The notes under the pieces are model-generated. The model ran no database searches. It worked only from the letters and a program-made list of their open reading frames with translations, and had not been told where the DNA came from. From an uncultured Synergistales bacterium (GTDB lineage Bacteria > Synergistota > Synergistia > Synergistales > Aminobacteriaceae): a DNA stretch of 5,957 nucleotides. Made by a program: the position numbers and the translations under genes. Location: assembly GCA_905233335.1 (NCBI GenBank), contig CAJOED010000087.1, forward strand, positions 1 through 5,957, written 5' to 3'. Positions within the stretch are counted from its first letter, which is position 1. The number at the start of each line of letters is the position of its first letter. Shown one piece after another: positions 1 through 5,957 of this stretch.

Positions 1-429
1 CTTGGCGATGATGTCGAGGAACACAAGATCCTCACCGAAAAGATTCGCGAGGCCGTGAAGCTGTCCCGGACGTGCTATCGTCATGTCGCCAGGCTCTACT
101 ACCCATGCATTGCCTTCACCGTCAAAGAACACTCCTGCTCCCGAAATTATGAGGTATGCGTCCTCATTGTCATTGTGTGCGTGAAGCCCGATGAAGTCGC
201 CGTGTTTCAGCGTCATGAAGCCTATCTCCTTTATCGCGTCTTCCGATCGTGCGTTGTCCCGGACGAATGCGAACTCCCCGTACAGTGTGCCTTTTCCGCC
301 GGCTACATCATGTTTGTCGAGGGTAGTAAGTTCGTCGGAGGTGTAGCACTGCCCATGCTTGATCGGTTCAGCAAATGCACACGATGACACTAACACAGCA
401 GCTAACGATAAAGCAAAAAGTTTTTTCAT
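1..429 (-). CDS. Exported cupin-domain protein, C-terminus cut by the window edge
   Basis: The minus strand is open from an ATG at 429 to the left edge, giving 143 visible residues with no stop. Residues 1-20 look like a Sec signal peptide: KK, then a hydrophobic run, ending AFA before Glu21. V14-S15-S16-C17 also resembles a lipobox, so a lipoprotein is possible. Cupin motif 1 is at about 77-97 (G77, H83-x-H85, E89/D90, G97). Cupin motif 2 is at about 114-129 (G114, P121-G122, H125, N129). H83, H85, E89 or D90, and H125 are the expected metal ligands of this fold. The length and the single domain fit a small mono-cupin that is nearly complete at the edge. Cupins bind a metal and either act as small enzymes (dioxygenases, isomerases) or bind ligands. 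The substrate cannot be read from this sequence. The gene follows the antiporter-like gene after 40 bases on the same strand. The cupin call is secure; function and anchoring are open. Confidence 0.85.
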   Translation of the reverse strand, partial: MKKLFALSLAAVLVSSCAFAEPIKHGQCYTSDELTTLDKHDVAGGKGTLYGEFAFVRDNARSEDAIKEIGFMTLKHGDFIGLHAHNDNEDAYLIISGAGVFFDGEGNAWVVEPGDMTIARPGQLHGLANLFGEDLVFLDIIAK

Positions 430-439
430 GATGATAATT

Positions 440-445
440 CCTCCT
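440..445 (-). promoter_or_regulatory. Ribosome binding site of the cupin gene
   Basis: On the minus strand this reads AGGAGG, a full Shine-Dalgarno core, 10 bases before the ATG at 429. It fixes the start of the cupin gene and supports it as a real gene although only part of it is in the window. Confidence 0.8.
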
Positions 446-463
446 GTAAAAATTTTTTCGTAA

Positions 464-472
464 ATCATATCA
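464..472 (-). promoter_or_regulatory. Possible extended -10 promoter for the cupin gene
   Basis: The minus strand reads TGATATGAT, a TGn extended -10 with one mismatch to TATAAT. The TGA is the stop codon of the upstream antiporter-like gene. I see no convincing -35 at 16-18 bases. The predicted start of transcription is near 457, leaving a leader of about 28 bases that contains the AGGAGG. The cupin gene could therefore be expressed separately from the gene upstream. This is a motif match only. Confidence 0.35.
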
Positions 473-2437
473 CAGCATCAAGAACGCTATCACGAACAAC
501 AACCCTATCGCAAAAGTCATAAGTCCGTAAGCAAGGCTTGAAGGCAGAAGCATACTCACAGTCTCATTCTTGGCCTCGTCCTGATAGTACCCGAAGTCTG
601 TATCTTCCGGCGGACGTATGAACTTTATGCGCGACATGTTAGAGAGTGCAAGCGTTACAGGCCCGGCAGTGATGAGGTCAACTACACGCGCAAACAGTGC
701 TCCGCAAAACGGCAGTATTACCCCGATAACAGGACGGAACAGCAAGTTCTCGATGTTCAGCTTCTCCGGCCATAAGTCAAGATACGTTATGTTATTCCCG
801 TCCCGCTCAAGCAGAAAGTTCTGGATCAGCAGAAAATATACAGCTATTCCGATGCCGATAGAGATTATTGCTCCCTCTAGGCTTTCCGACGAAAAGTAAT
901 TGATGATGTGATGATGTTCCGGGCCGTTCATGAATGACGCTCCCACTATGCTCAATTTATCGCCGACACTGTAAGGCATCATTCCGATTACGGGAAGAAG
1001 CAGAGCCGACAGAGTGAGCCATAAAGCATTTGAGCGCGAAATGTACACGTCCTTCTGATGCATTTTCGGTGTGGGTGAAGCCACGAACAGCGCAATGAAC
1101 AGCTTGATGACGTATGCAGTTGTCAGTCCGCCCGAAATCAGGAACAGCCATTCGCACACCTCGAACATCATCGACTCGCCCGCCGCACTCATGAACGCAA
1201 GCGACCCTGTAGCACCCTTCACCGCATGCCCCAGCTCGTGAATATGCTCTACGATTGCTTCATGTATTAACGTTTTCCCTAAATAGCCGTTCCAGAAAGG
1301 AGCACCCATGAGGCCAAGACCGCCCATAACGAACGCAAACATCAAGCACTTTTTGCCGCGCCCGAAACCGCGTATGTCGTTCAGGTTGAGTTTGTGAGTG
1401 TTCATGTGTACGACACCAGCGCAAAGGAACAGCACTAGCTTCACCAGCGAATGACCCACCATGTATAATATCGTCCCGCGAACAGCCAGGTCATTCTCTT
1501 CACCCAAGAAGCACTGCATAGCTATTCCCGTCAGTATGAAGCCTAACTGCGACATCGACGAACACGCAAGAGTCCGCTTTATGTTGACGGAGAACACCGC
1601 AAGAACAGCACCGAGTACCATAGTGATTATTGCCAGCACTAACAGCATGAAGCCCCATAGTGAATCGTGGAGGAACGGCCCCGCACTAAGAACAAGAATC
1701 CCGAAAAGCCCGGACTTTGTGAGCAGCCCCGAAAGTAACGCGCTCGATGGAGCAGGTGCGGCAGTGTGTGCGGTCGGAAGCCATATGTGCGAGGGGAAAA
1801 TTGCCGCCTTTGCCGCAAAGCCAACGAATATCAGAACGCCGGAAACATAAGATACTTTGTGCCCCTTCAGTGAAGCTATGTCGAGCGTTCCTGTTTCAGC
1901 GTAGAGCAGGATTAACCCCGTGAGCGTAACCAGCCCTCCGATTATCGCAATGGCAAGATATGTCTGTGCGGCGCGTTGTGCTTCGGGTGTTTCGTCCTGT
2001 ACTACCATAATGTACGAGAACAGCGACATCATCTCGAAAAATATAAACGTCGTGTACAAGTCCCCAGACAAAAATACTCCCATGATGCTGCCGAGCGTCA
2101 TCAACACATAGAGATAATAACGGTTGCGGTTATGGTGGTGCTGTAAGTACTCGCGCGAAAACATCGTCGTTACCGCCCACATGAACGCGATAATTGCCGC
2201 GTAAATATACCTGAAGCCGTCGAGCGAAAATTTTATCCCTAGACCGCACACACCCGGCACAATAAGCTCATCACCGATAAACTTACGGCACCAGAACACA
2301 GCGGCAAGTTCAACGAGACAGACGAAATCAGCGGAGTAATCGCGGGCTTTTCTGCTTGAACGTCCGATAAAGTACGACACAATACCCCCGAACATCGGCC
2401 AGAGGGTCAAGAACAAAAATACTAAATTCCCTTTCAT
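470..2437 (-). CDS. NuoL/MnhD/HyfB-family proton-translocating membrane subunit
   Basis: This is a polytopic inner-membrane protein of 655 residues from the ATG at 2437. The frame can be extended 4 residues to a GTG at 2449, and positions below count from that GTG. It belongs to the proton-antiporter membrane-subunit family of complex I, group 4 hydrogenases and Mrp antiporters. Expected motifs are in order: GDLYTTFIFFEMMS with the TM5 glutamate E139; FAAKAAIFPSHIWLPTAH with TM7 K214 and H228; LLTKSG with K245; KRTLACSSMSQLGF with K291; GHSLVK with H333 and K337; and WNGYLGK with TM12 K392. The charged residues used for proton transfer are therefore kept. After the core of about 14 helices, residues 460-659 add further segments, including membrane spans near 528-545, 572-590 and 638-659, in the size range of HyfB or NuoL rather than the shorter MnhD. 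I chose ATG 2437 because an AGGTG lies 9 bases before it, whereas the GTG has no such site. The gene is first in its transcript and has no partner subunit in view, so the complex it belongs to (Mrp-like, hydrogenase-linked or complex I) is undetermined. Confidence 0.9.
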   Translation of the reverse strand: MKGNLVFLFLTLWPMFGGIVSYFIGRSSRKARDYSADFVCLVELAAVFWCRKFIGDELIVPGVCGLGIKFSLDGFRYIYAAIIAFMWAVTTMFSREYLQHHHNRNRYYLYVLMTLGSIMGVFLSGDLYTTFIFFEMMSLFSYIMVVQDETPEAQRAAQTYLAIAIIGGLVTLTGLILLYAETGTLDIASLKGHKVSYVSGVLIFVGFAAKAAIFPSHIWLPTAHTAAPAPSSALLSGLLTKSGLFGILVLSAGPFLHDSLWGFMLLVLAIITMVLGAVLAVFSVNIKRTLACSSMSQLGFILTGIAMQCFLGEENDLAVRGTILYMVGHSLVKLVLFLCAGVVHMNTHKLNLNDIRGFGRGKKCLMFAFVMGGLGLMGAPFWNGYLGKTLIHEAIVEHIHELGHAVKGATGSLAFMSAAGESMMFEVCEWLFLISGGLTTAYVIKLFIALFVASPTPKMHQKDVYISRSNALWLTLSALLLPVIGMMPYSVGDKLSIVGASFMNGPEHHHIINYFSSESLEGAIISIGIGIAVYFLLIQNFLLERDGNNITYLDLWPEKLNIENLLFRPVIGVILPFCGALFARVVDLITAGPVTLALSNMSRIKFIRPPEDTDFGYYQDEAKNETVSMLLPSSLAYGLMTFAIGLLFVIAFLML

Positions 2438-2446
2438 GTTCTGCAA

Positions 2447-2451
2447 CACCT
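2447..2451 (-). promoter_or_regulatory. Ribosome binding site deciding the antiporter-like gene start
   Basis: The minus strand reads AGGTG, 9 bases before the ATG at 2437. The alternative GTG start at 2449 is part of this same motif and has only AT-rich sequence before it. This favours the ATG and removes 4 residues from the longest reading. Confidence 0.6.
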
Positions 2452-2479
2452 ATATATTATTTTTTCTGTGAATGCCTGA

Positions 2480-2507
2480 ATTATAGCATGATGATATAAT
2501 CTCACAA
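2480..2507 (-). promoter_or_regulatory. Promoter of the antiporter-like gene (extended -10)
   Basis: On the minus strand a perfect TATAAT (2485 to 2480) is preceded by TGC, making an extended -10. A TTGTGA (-35, 4 of 6 matches to TTGACA) sits at 2507 to 2502 with a 16-base spacer. Transcription would start near 2473, about 36 bases before the ATG. The spacer contains the -10 of the divergent ankyrin promoter, so RNA polymerase should occupy one promoter at a time. Confidence 0.65.
2492..2500 (+). promoter_or_regulatory. Promoter of the ankyrin gene (extended -10)
   Basis: The plus strand reads TGATATAAT, a perfect TATAAT with a TGn extension. No good -35 lies 16-18 bases upstream, which is usual for extended -10 promoters. 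The expected transcription start is near 2507, about 36 bases before the GTG start codon. It shares a palindrome with the minus-strand promoter. Confidence 0.65.
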
Positions 2508-2528
2508 TCCATAAATATTTTTATTAGC

Positions 2529-2534
2529 GAGGTG
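2529..2534 (+). promoter_or_regulatory. Ribosome binding site of the ankyrin gene, supporting a GTG start
   Basis: GAGGTG lies 8 bases before the GTG at 2543. An in-frame TAG at 2525-2527 closes the frame upstream, and the GTG is followed directly by a signal peptide, so GTG is the likely true start. Confidence 0.75.
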
Positions 2535-2542
2535 CTTTTATT

Positions 2543-4387
2543 GTGAAGCGGACTTTTTTGTTGCTGTTGTGTTCTGCTGTGATTATGACGGCAGGAATTT
2601 CGGAGGCTTTGACGTGGGTGGAGTTCGAGAATCTCGCAGAAAACGGAACACTGAATGAGATTGCAGAAGTTTTCAGGAAGGAAAATTTATCTTTCAATTC
2701 TGCTCAGGAAGACGGGACTTCTATCTTGATGATAGCCGCGAAAAGAACATCACATCCCGAAGTCATAAAGTACTTCATAGAGAACGGAGCAAATATTCAC
2801 GCAAAAACAGAAGATGACTGGACAGCCCTCATGTTTGCGGCAAGATACAACACAAACCCGGAGATCACTGATACGCTTCTGAAAGCCGGTGCCGGAGTCT
2901 ATGCTCACAACAAGAACGGGACTACTGCACTCATGCAGGCGGCATTCAGCAACCCGAACGCAGAAGTTACAGAGCTGCTCATCAAGGCCGGCTCCGACGT
3001 GAACGACACCGACAAAGAAGGCTTCACTCCCATCATGTATGCGGCCAATGAGAACAGTTCAGTGAACGTCATCAATGCACTCATAAAGGCAGGAGCTAAT
3101 ATCAACGTAAAGAACAAAAATGGCGGAGATGCACTTCTCATGGCGGCGGACTATAACGAGAACTATGAAGTTCTTGAAGCACTCATAAAGGCAGGAGCAG
3201 ACCTCAACGCAACGTACAATTCAAATTCTAACGTACTGATGAATGCGGCCTCAAGGACAAAACACCCGGAAATCATCAGCGCACTCGTCAAAGCAGGAGT
3301 GAATGTCAATGCTGCAGATTCTATCGGGACAACAGCTCTCATGTATGCGGCTTCTGACAATAACGCTCCCGAAATTATTGACGCGCTCATAAAGGCAGGG
3401 GCTGATGTAAATTCAGTGCTGCTGAACGGGAAAAATGCATTGATGCTGGCGGCAGAAAAAACTTCAAACCCGGAAATTATCGACTTGCTGATAAAGGCCG
3501 GTGCTGATGTAAATGCTGTGGCTTGGGTTGACAATGCAACAGTGAAGACAGAAGCCCGCAAGAATAAGAACTCCGAAGTCTACAAGCACATAACACAGTA
3601 TCTTGATGAGCTTGCGAAAAAAAATTCCGTCCTGAACATCACGAAAAAAGGAACAGGCCCCGCATTGTTGGGTGAAGATTTTCGGAATGGGACAGTATAC
3701 GAGGACTTCATGAGCGTGTGCAAGTCATTGAGCACTTACAGAATGAGCCGCTTCAATAAGTACGTGAGCTTTGATGTTGATATTCATGATGCTGTTTTCA
3801 CAAAGGACACATGGACGGTCGAAATATACAGGTTTGATGACGAGAAAAATTCTATAATGACCTTCACATGCACGCACACACCCGACGGAAATATCGCAAT
3901 TGCACAGAAAAATAATCGGCCTGATGTGAGCTGGACGGCATTTTTGAGGGAGAAATTCACGCCCGAATCGCTACGGGAACGCAGAGAGATAATGCAGAAC
4001 GTGAACGAGAAAATCAAGACTCCCGACGGCTGTCTCGAACTGTGCGAGCCATATGCGCCATTGCTGATTCTCGTCAGGAGGAACAAGTTCGGGCTTGGTT
4101 TCTATGATGACGGCAGGGGAAAAGATTTCCGGCTTGTTGTGTCAGCGTGTGAAGGCAAAGTGTACGGCGACAAGCTCAACAGGGAGAACACACAGTTGGC
4201 ATACTTCATAATGGACAACTCCGAAAAGTACGACAAGTCTCCGGCATACATCAAAGACTTTCTGCAGAAGGAAAAACTTTTTGAGTGGGACGACAAACGC
4301 GCGGGATATTCGGCTGTCATCAAAGACAACATGATAATGATACTTGATGATGTGTTGCGGGAGTCCTTCATGAAGTCAATGCAGTAG
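2543..4387 (+). CDS. Exported ankyrin-repeat protein with unrecognised C-terminal domain
   Basis: The product has 614 residues and starts at GTG. Residues 1-22 form a Sec signal peptide (KR, then a hydrophobic core, with cleavage probably after S-E-A22), so the protein should reach the periplasm or outside. A degenerate first unit (about 28-57) is followed by eight ankyrin units of exactly 34 residues beginning at 58, 92, 126, 160, 194, 228, 262 and 296, and by a decayed cap at about 330-360. The units follow the pattern G-x-x-A-L-M-x-A-A, then P-E-I-I or similar, then L-I-K-A-G-A-D-V-N. ALM stands where most ankyrins have PLH, and there is one extra residue in the loop between the helices compared with the usual 33. 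Ankyrin stacks bind protein partners; the partner here is unknown. Residues about 362-614 match no family I recognise. They look mixed alpha/beta, with strand-like stretches near 405-455 and 505-540 and cysteines at 393, 443, 497, 501 and 536. The gene stands alone between a divergent and a convergent neighbour, and the hairpin at 4404-4424 may end its transcript. Confidence 0.9.
   Translation: MKRTFLLLLCSAVIMTAGISEALTWVEFENLAENGTLNEIAEVFRKENLSFNSAQEDGTSILMIAAKRTSHPEVIKYFIENGANIHAKTEDDWTALMFAARYNTNPEITDTLLKAGAGVYAHNKNGTTALMQAAFSNPNAEVTELLIKAGSDVNDTDKEGFTPIMYAANENSSVNVINALIKAGANINVKNKNGGDALLMAADYNENYEVLEALIKAGADLNATYNSNSNVLMNAASRTKHPEIISALVKAGVNVNAADSIGTTALMYAASDNNAPEIIDALIKAGADVNSVLLNGKNALMLAAEKTSNPEIIDLLIKAGADVNAVAWVDNATVKTEARKNKNSEVYKHITQYLDELAKKNSVLNITKKGTGPALLGEDFRNGTVYEDFMSVCKSLSTYRMSRFNKYVSFDVDIHDAVFTKDTWTVEIYRFDDEKNSIMTFTCTHTPDGNIAIAQKNNRPDVSWTAFLREKFTPESLRERREIMQNVNEKIKTPDGCLELCEPYAPLLILVRRNKFGLGFYDDGRGKDFRLVVSACEGKVYGDKLNRENTQLAYFIMDNSEKYDKSPAYIKDFLQKEKLFEWDDKRAGYSAVIKDNMIMILDDVLRESFMKSMQ
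2714..3529 (+). repeat. Eight tandem 102-bp units encoding 34-residue ankyrin repeats
   Basis: The units are in phase with no insertion or deletion over 816 bases. Most have diverged at the DNA level, but the 20-mer gcactcataaaggcaggagc occurs identically at 3077-3096 and 3179-3198, exactly one unit apart. A two-mismatch copy lies at 3383-3402, two units further on. This suggests growth by unit duplication or later exchange between units. Confidence 0.85.
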
Positions 4388-4393
4388 GTTGGG

Positions 4394-4424
4394 AAAAAAT
4401 ACGGCCTCCCCGAAATGAGGAGGC
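4394..4424 (-). terminator. Intrinsic terminator of the ftsK-like gene, possibly shared
   Basis: The inverted repeat gcctcc (4404-4409) / ggaggc (4419-4424) forms a 6-bp GC-rich stem with a 9-base loop. Read on the minus strand, it starts 12 bases after the TGA of the ftsK-like gene and is followed by CGTA and six T residues (4399 to 4394), the arrangement of a Rho-independent terminator. On the plus strand the hairpin is followed only by a mixed AT sequence, so it would end the ankyrin transcript less efficiently. It sits in the 49-base gap between the two convergent genes. Confidence 0.65.
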
Positions 4425-4436
4425 TATAATTATACT

Positions 4437-5957
4437 TCATAACGTTATCAATTCCGGCGGCTCAAGATTGCTTATCATATACTCCACGAACTCCGAAATT
4501 TTTTCCTCGTCAATATATCCCGTCTGCAATCTCAAAGCCTGCGGAGTCGCCGTGCTCCTGAAAAGCATATCACCTTTCCCCGTCAGTTTGTCCGCGTCAT
4601 TCACACCGAGAATACTTTTTGCGTCGTTCCCGGAAGACATCCTGAACACTGCCCGCGTTGATATGTTCGACTTTATGAGGCTCGTGATTACATCGGGTGA
4701 AGGTCTCTGCGTCGCCGTCATGAGATATATTCCCGCCGCACCAGCCTTCTGTGCAAGCCTCACAACAAGCCCTTCTATTTCGTTCCCGGCAGAATACATC
4801 AGGTCAGAAAGCTCATCAATCACTATCACGATTTCCGGCAGTCTCTGTTCTTTGGGACGCTTCCTGTTGTACGTCGCCAAGTTCCGCACACGAACACCAG
4901 CAAATTCCGCCGTCCTCTTCTCCATTTCACCGTACGCCCAGTGCAGAGCCTTCAACGCCCCTTCTGTATCACTCACGGGAGAAGCCAGCAGATGAGGCAG
5001 ACCGTCATACACCGAAAACTCAACATGACGCGGGTCAATCAGTATCAGTTTCAGTTCGTCGGGTCGTCTTCTTGCGCACATCGACAGAATGCACGAGTTC
5101 ACGAAAACGCTTTTATCGCTGTTTCCGGCTATTATGATGTGCTGTATCTCCTCAAGCCCCCTCACGAAAACATTTCCGTCAATCTGCACTCCCAAAGGAA
5201 GAGGAAGACGCGCGGAGGAATTTCTGAACTCGTCCGACTCTATGATGTTGCGCAAAGGTATAGTCTTACGGTCGGGATTCGGGATCTCCACTCCTGCATA
5301 GTGCGTGCCCAAAATGGGAGCTTCTATCCTCACAGACATAACAGCAAGTGCCATCGCGAGATCTTCAGAGAGTCCCGCTATCTTGTTGACCTTTGTACCC
5401 GGCGCAAGCTCCAGCTGATACTGCACAACCGACGCTCCTATTACCGTGTGCGCAACCGACGCACTGACCCCAAAATTCTTCAGCGTCGACACTATCGCTT
5501 TGCCCTGCTTCTCGCACTCTTTCTGCGCGTCCTTGTCCGTCTCTATTTTCGCACGTGCACCGAAAAGTTCAGGCGGAGGAGGGAATGCAGGCTCTTCATG
5601 CGTATGTTCTTCTGCCGTGTCTGTGTCGTCGTAGTTCTGCAGTTCTTCCGGCAATGTTACAGCAGGCAGCGGACGGCGAATCTTTTTCGTTCGTGCGGGT
5701 GATTTCGTGCGTTTCTTCTCCGGCGCGGACATTTCTCCTGCATCAATTTTCGCTATGAGGTCATCGATGATTTCCAGCGGGTTATTTGCGTCGGGTTTCT
5801 TCTCTTCTGTCTCTTCCTGCTTGAGTTTCGGGAGCTGAAAATCAAGTGTATTCTTTCTCGGTATGAACGCGGGAATGTCCGAAATCTGTGCGCTGTCTTC
5901 ATAGTCATCATCATAGTAATCATCAGGAGCGGGCTTGAGCGTCGGTGTCGGCAGGTT
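4437..5957 (-). CDS. ftsK: FtsK/SpoIIIE-family DNA translocase with atypical Walker A, N-terminus beyond the edge
   Basis: The minus strand is open from the right edge to TGA at 4437, giving 506 visible residues. A Met codon at 5732 is internal: the frame continues 75 residues beyond it, and its AGGAG is only 2 bases away. FtsK proteins pump double-stranded DNA at the division septum during chromosome segregation, usually anchored by N-terminal membrane helices, which would lie outside this window. Visible residues 1-125 are a Pro/Asp/Glu/Lys-rich linker with an acidic patch (12-21) and a basic patch (81-95). The alpha-beta motor follows from about 145. RIEAPILG, VEIPNPDR, LIDPRHVEFS (D308, E313), Walker B VIVIDE (D381, E382), ATQRPSPDVIT and GKGDML (460-465) all match FtsK. 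Two things are unusual. The Walker A site reads A-G-N-S-D-K-S (G278, K282, S283) in place of the usual G-x-x-G-x-G-K-S. The protein ends about 20 residues after the motor, with no gamma winged-helix domain. It could be a divergent main FtsK or a second paralogue. Confidence 0.88.
   Translation of the reverse strand, partial: NLPTPTLKPAPDDYYDDDYEDSAQISDIPAFIPRKNTLDFQLPKLKQEETEEKKPDANNPLEIIDDLIAKIDAGEMSAPEKKRTKSPARTKKIRRPLPAVTLPEELQNYDDTDTAEEHTHEEPAFPPPPELFGARAKIETDKDAQKECEKQGKAIVSTLKNFGVSASVAHTVIGASVVQYQLELAPGTKVNKIAGLSEDLAMALAVMSVRIEAPILGTHYAGVEIPNPDRKTIPLRNIIESDEFRNSSARLPLPLGVQIDGNVFVRGLEEIQHIIIAGNSDKSVFVNSCILSMCARRRPDELKLILIDPRHVEFSVYDGLPHLLASPVSDTEGALKALHWAYGEMEKRTAEFAGVRVRNLATYNRKRPKEQRLPEIVIVIDELSDLMYSAGNEIEGLVVRLAQKAGAAGIYLMTATQRPSPDVITSLIKSNISTRAVFRMSSGNDAKSILGVNDADKLTGKGDMLFRSTATPQALRLQTGYIDEEKISEFVEYMISNLEPPELITL

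Noticed and set aside
55..387. Plus-strand reading of 110 residues near the left edge
   Set aside because: The minus strand there encodes a cupin with a signal peptide, both cupin motifs and an AGGAGG, while this reading shows no domain.
446..462. AT-rich palindrome (A/T run) before the cupin gene as a terminator
   Set aside because: It has no GC stem; it is an A-run beside a T-run in the leader just before the ribosome binding site.
1461..1850. Plus-strand reading of 129 residues inside the antiporter-like gene
   Set aside because: It lies opposite conserved membrane helices with key proton-path residues and has no ribosome site or known motif of its own.
2714..3529. Regular 102-base spacing as a CRISPR-like array
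   Set aside because: The units are in frame, coding and diverged, with no constant repeat or unique spacers; the period equals one 34-residue ankyrin unit.
3163..3561. Minus-strand reading of 132 residues with repeated APAFMS-like segments
   Set aside because: It is the antisense shadow of the ankyrin units; its repetition only mirrors the 102-base period.
4941..5702. Plus-strand reading of 253 residues opposite the ftsK-like gene
   Set aside because: It has an Arg/Cys/His-rich composition with no recognisable domain, and the opposite strand carries clear FtsK motifs along the whole stretch.
5730..5732. Met codon as the start of the ftsK-like gene (431 residues)
   Set aside because: The frame stays open for 75 more codons to the window edge with FtsK-linker composition, and the AGGAG before this ATG is only 2 bases away, too close to be used well.

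Overview
The window holds four protein-coding genes and no RNA gene, mobile element or CRISPR array that I can see. From left to right they are: a secreted cupin-fold protein (minus strand, cut by the left edge), a large NuoL/MnhD-family proton-translocating membrane subunit (minus), an exported ankyrin-repeat protein with an unrecognised C-terminal domain (plus), and an FtsK/SpoIIIE-family DNA translocase (minus, cut by the right edge). Coding density is very high. The longest gap is about 105 bases, so no stretch over 300 bases lacks a gene.

The sequence is plainly bacterial: Shine-Dalgarno sites, sigma70-type extended -10 promoters, Sec signal peptides and a hairpin-plus-T-run terminator. 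Base composition is moderate, with AT-rich intergenic spacers. The mix of an exported ankyrin protein, a complex-I-like antiporter subunit and FtsK would suit an anaerobic, host- or gut-associated bacterium such as a member of Synergistota. That is a weak impression rather than a result, because no marker gene is present.

Layout: the antiporter-like gene and the ankyrin gene are divergent, and their 105-base gap carries two back-to-back extended -10 promoters. The two -10 boxes are the arms of one near-perfect 21-base palindrome. The cupin gene lies 40 bases downstream of the antiporter-like gene on the same strand. It may be co-transcribed with it, use its own weak extended -10 promoter at the end of the antiporter-like gene, or both. 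The ankyrin gene and the ftsK-like gene converge on a 49-base gap with a hairpin whose T-run favours termination of the ftsK-like transcript.

No shared pathway links the four genes. The points most worth a second look are: the FtsK-like protein has a shortened, glycine-poor Walker A loop and no C-terminal gamma (winged-helix) domain; the ankyrin protein has eight units of exactly 34 residues and an orphan domain; the divergent promoter is symmetric; and the antiporter-like subunit leads its own transcript without partner genes in view. I found no clear sign of a complete new multi-gene system.
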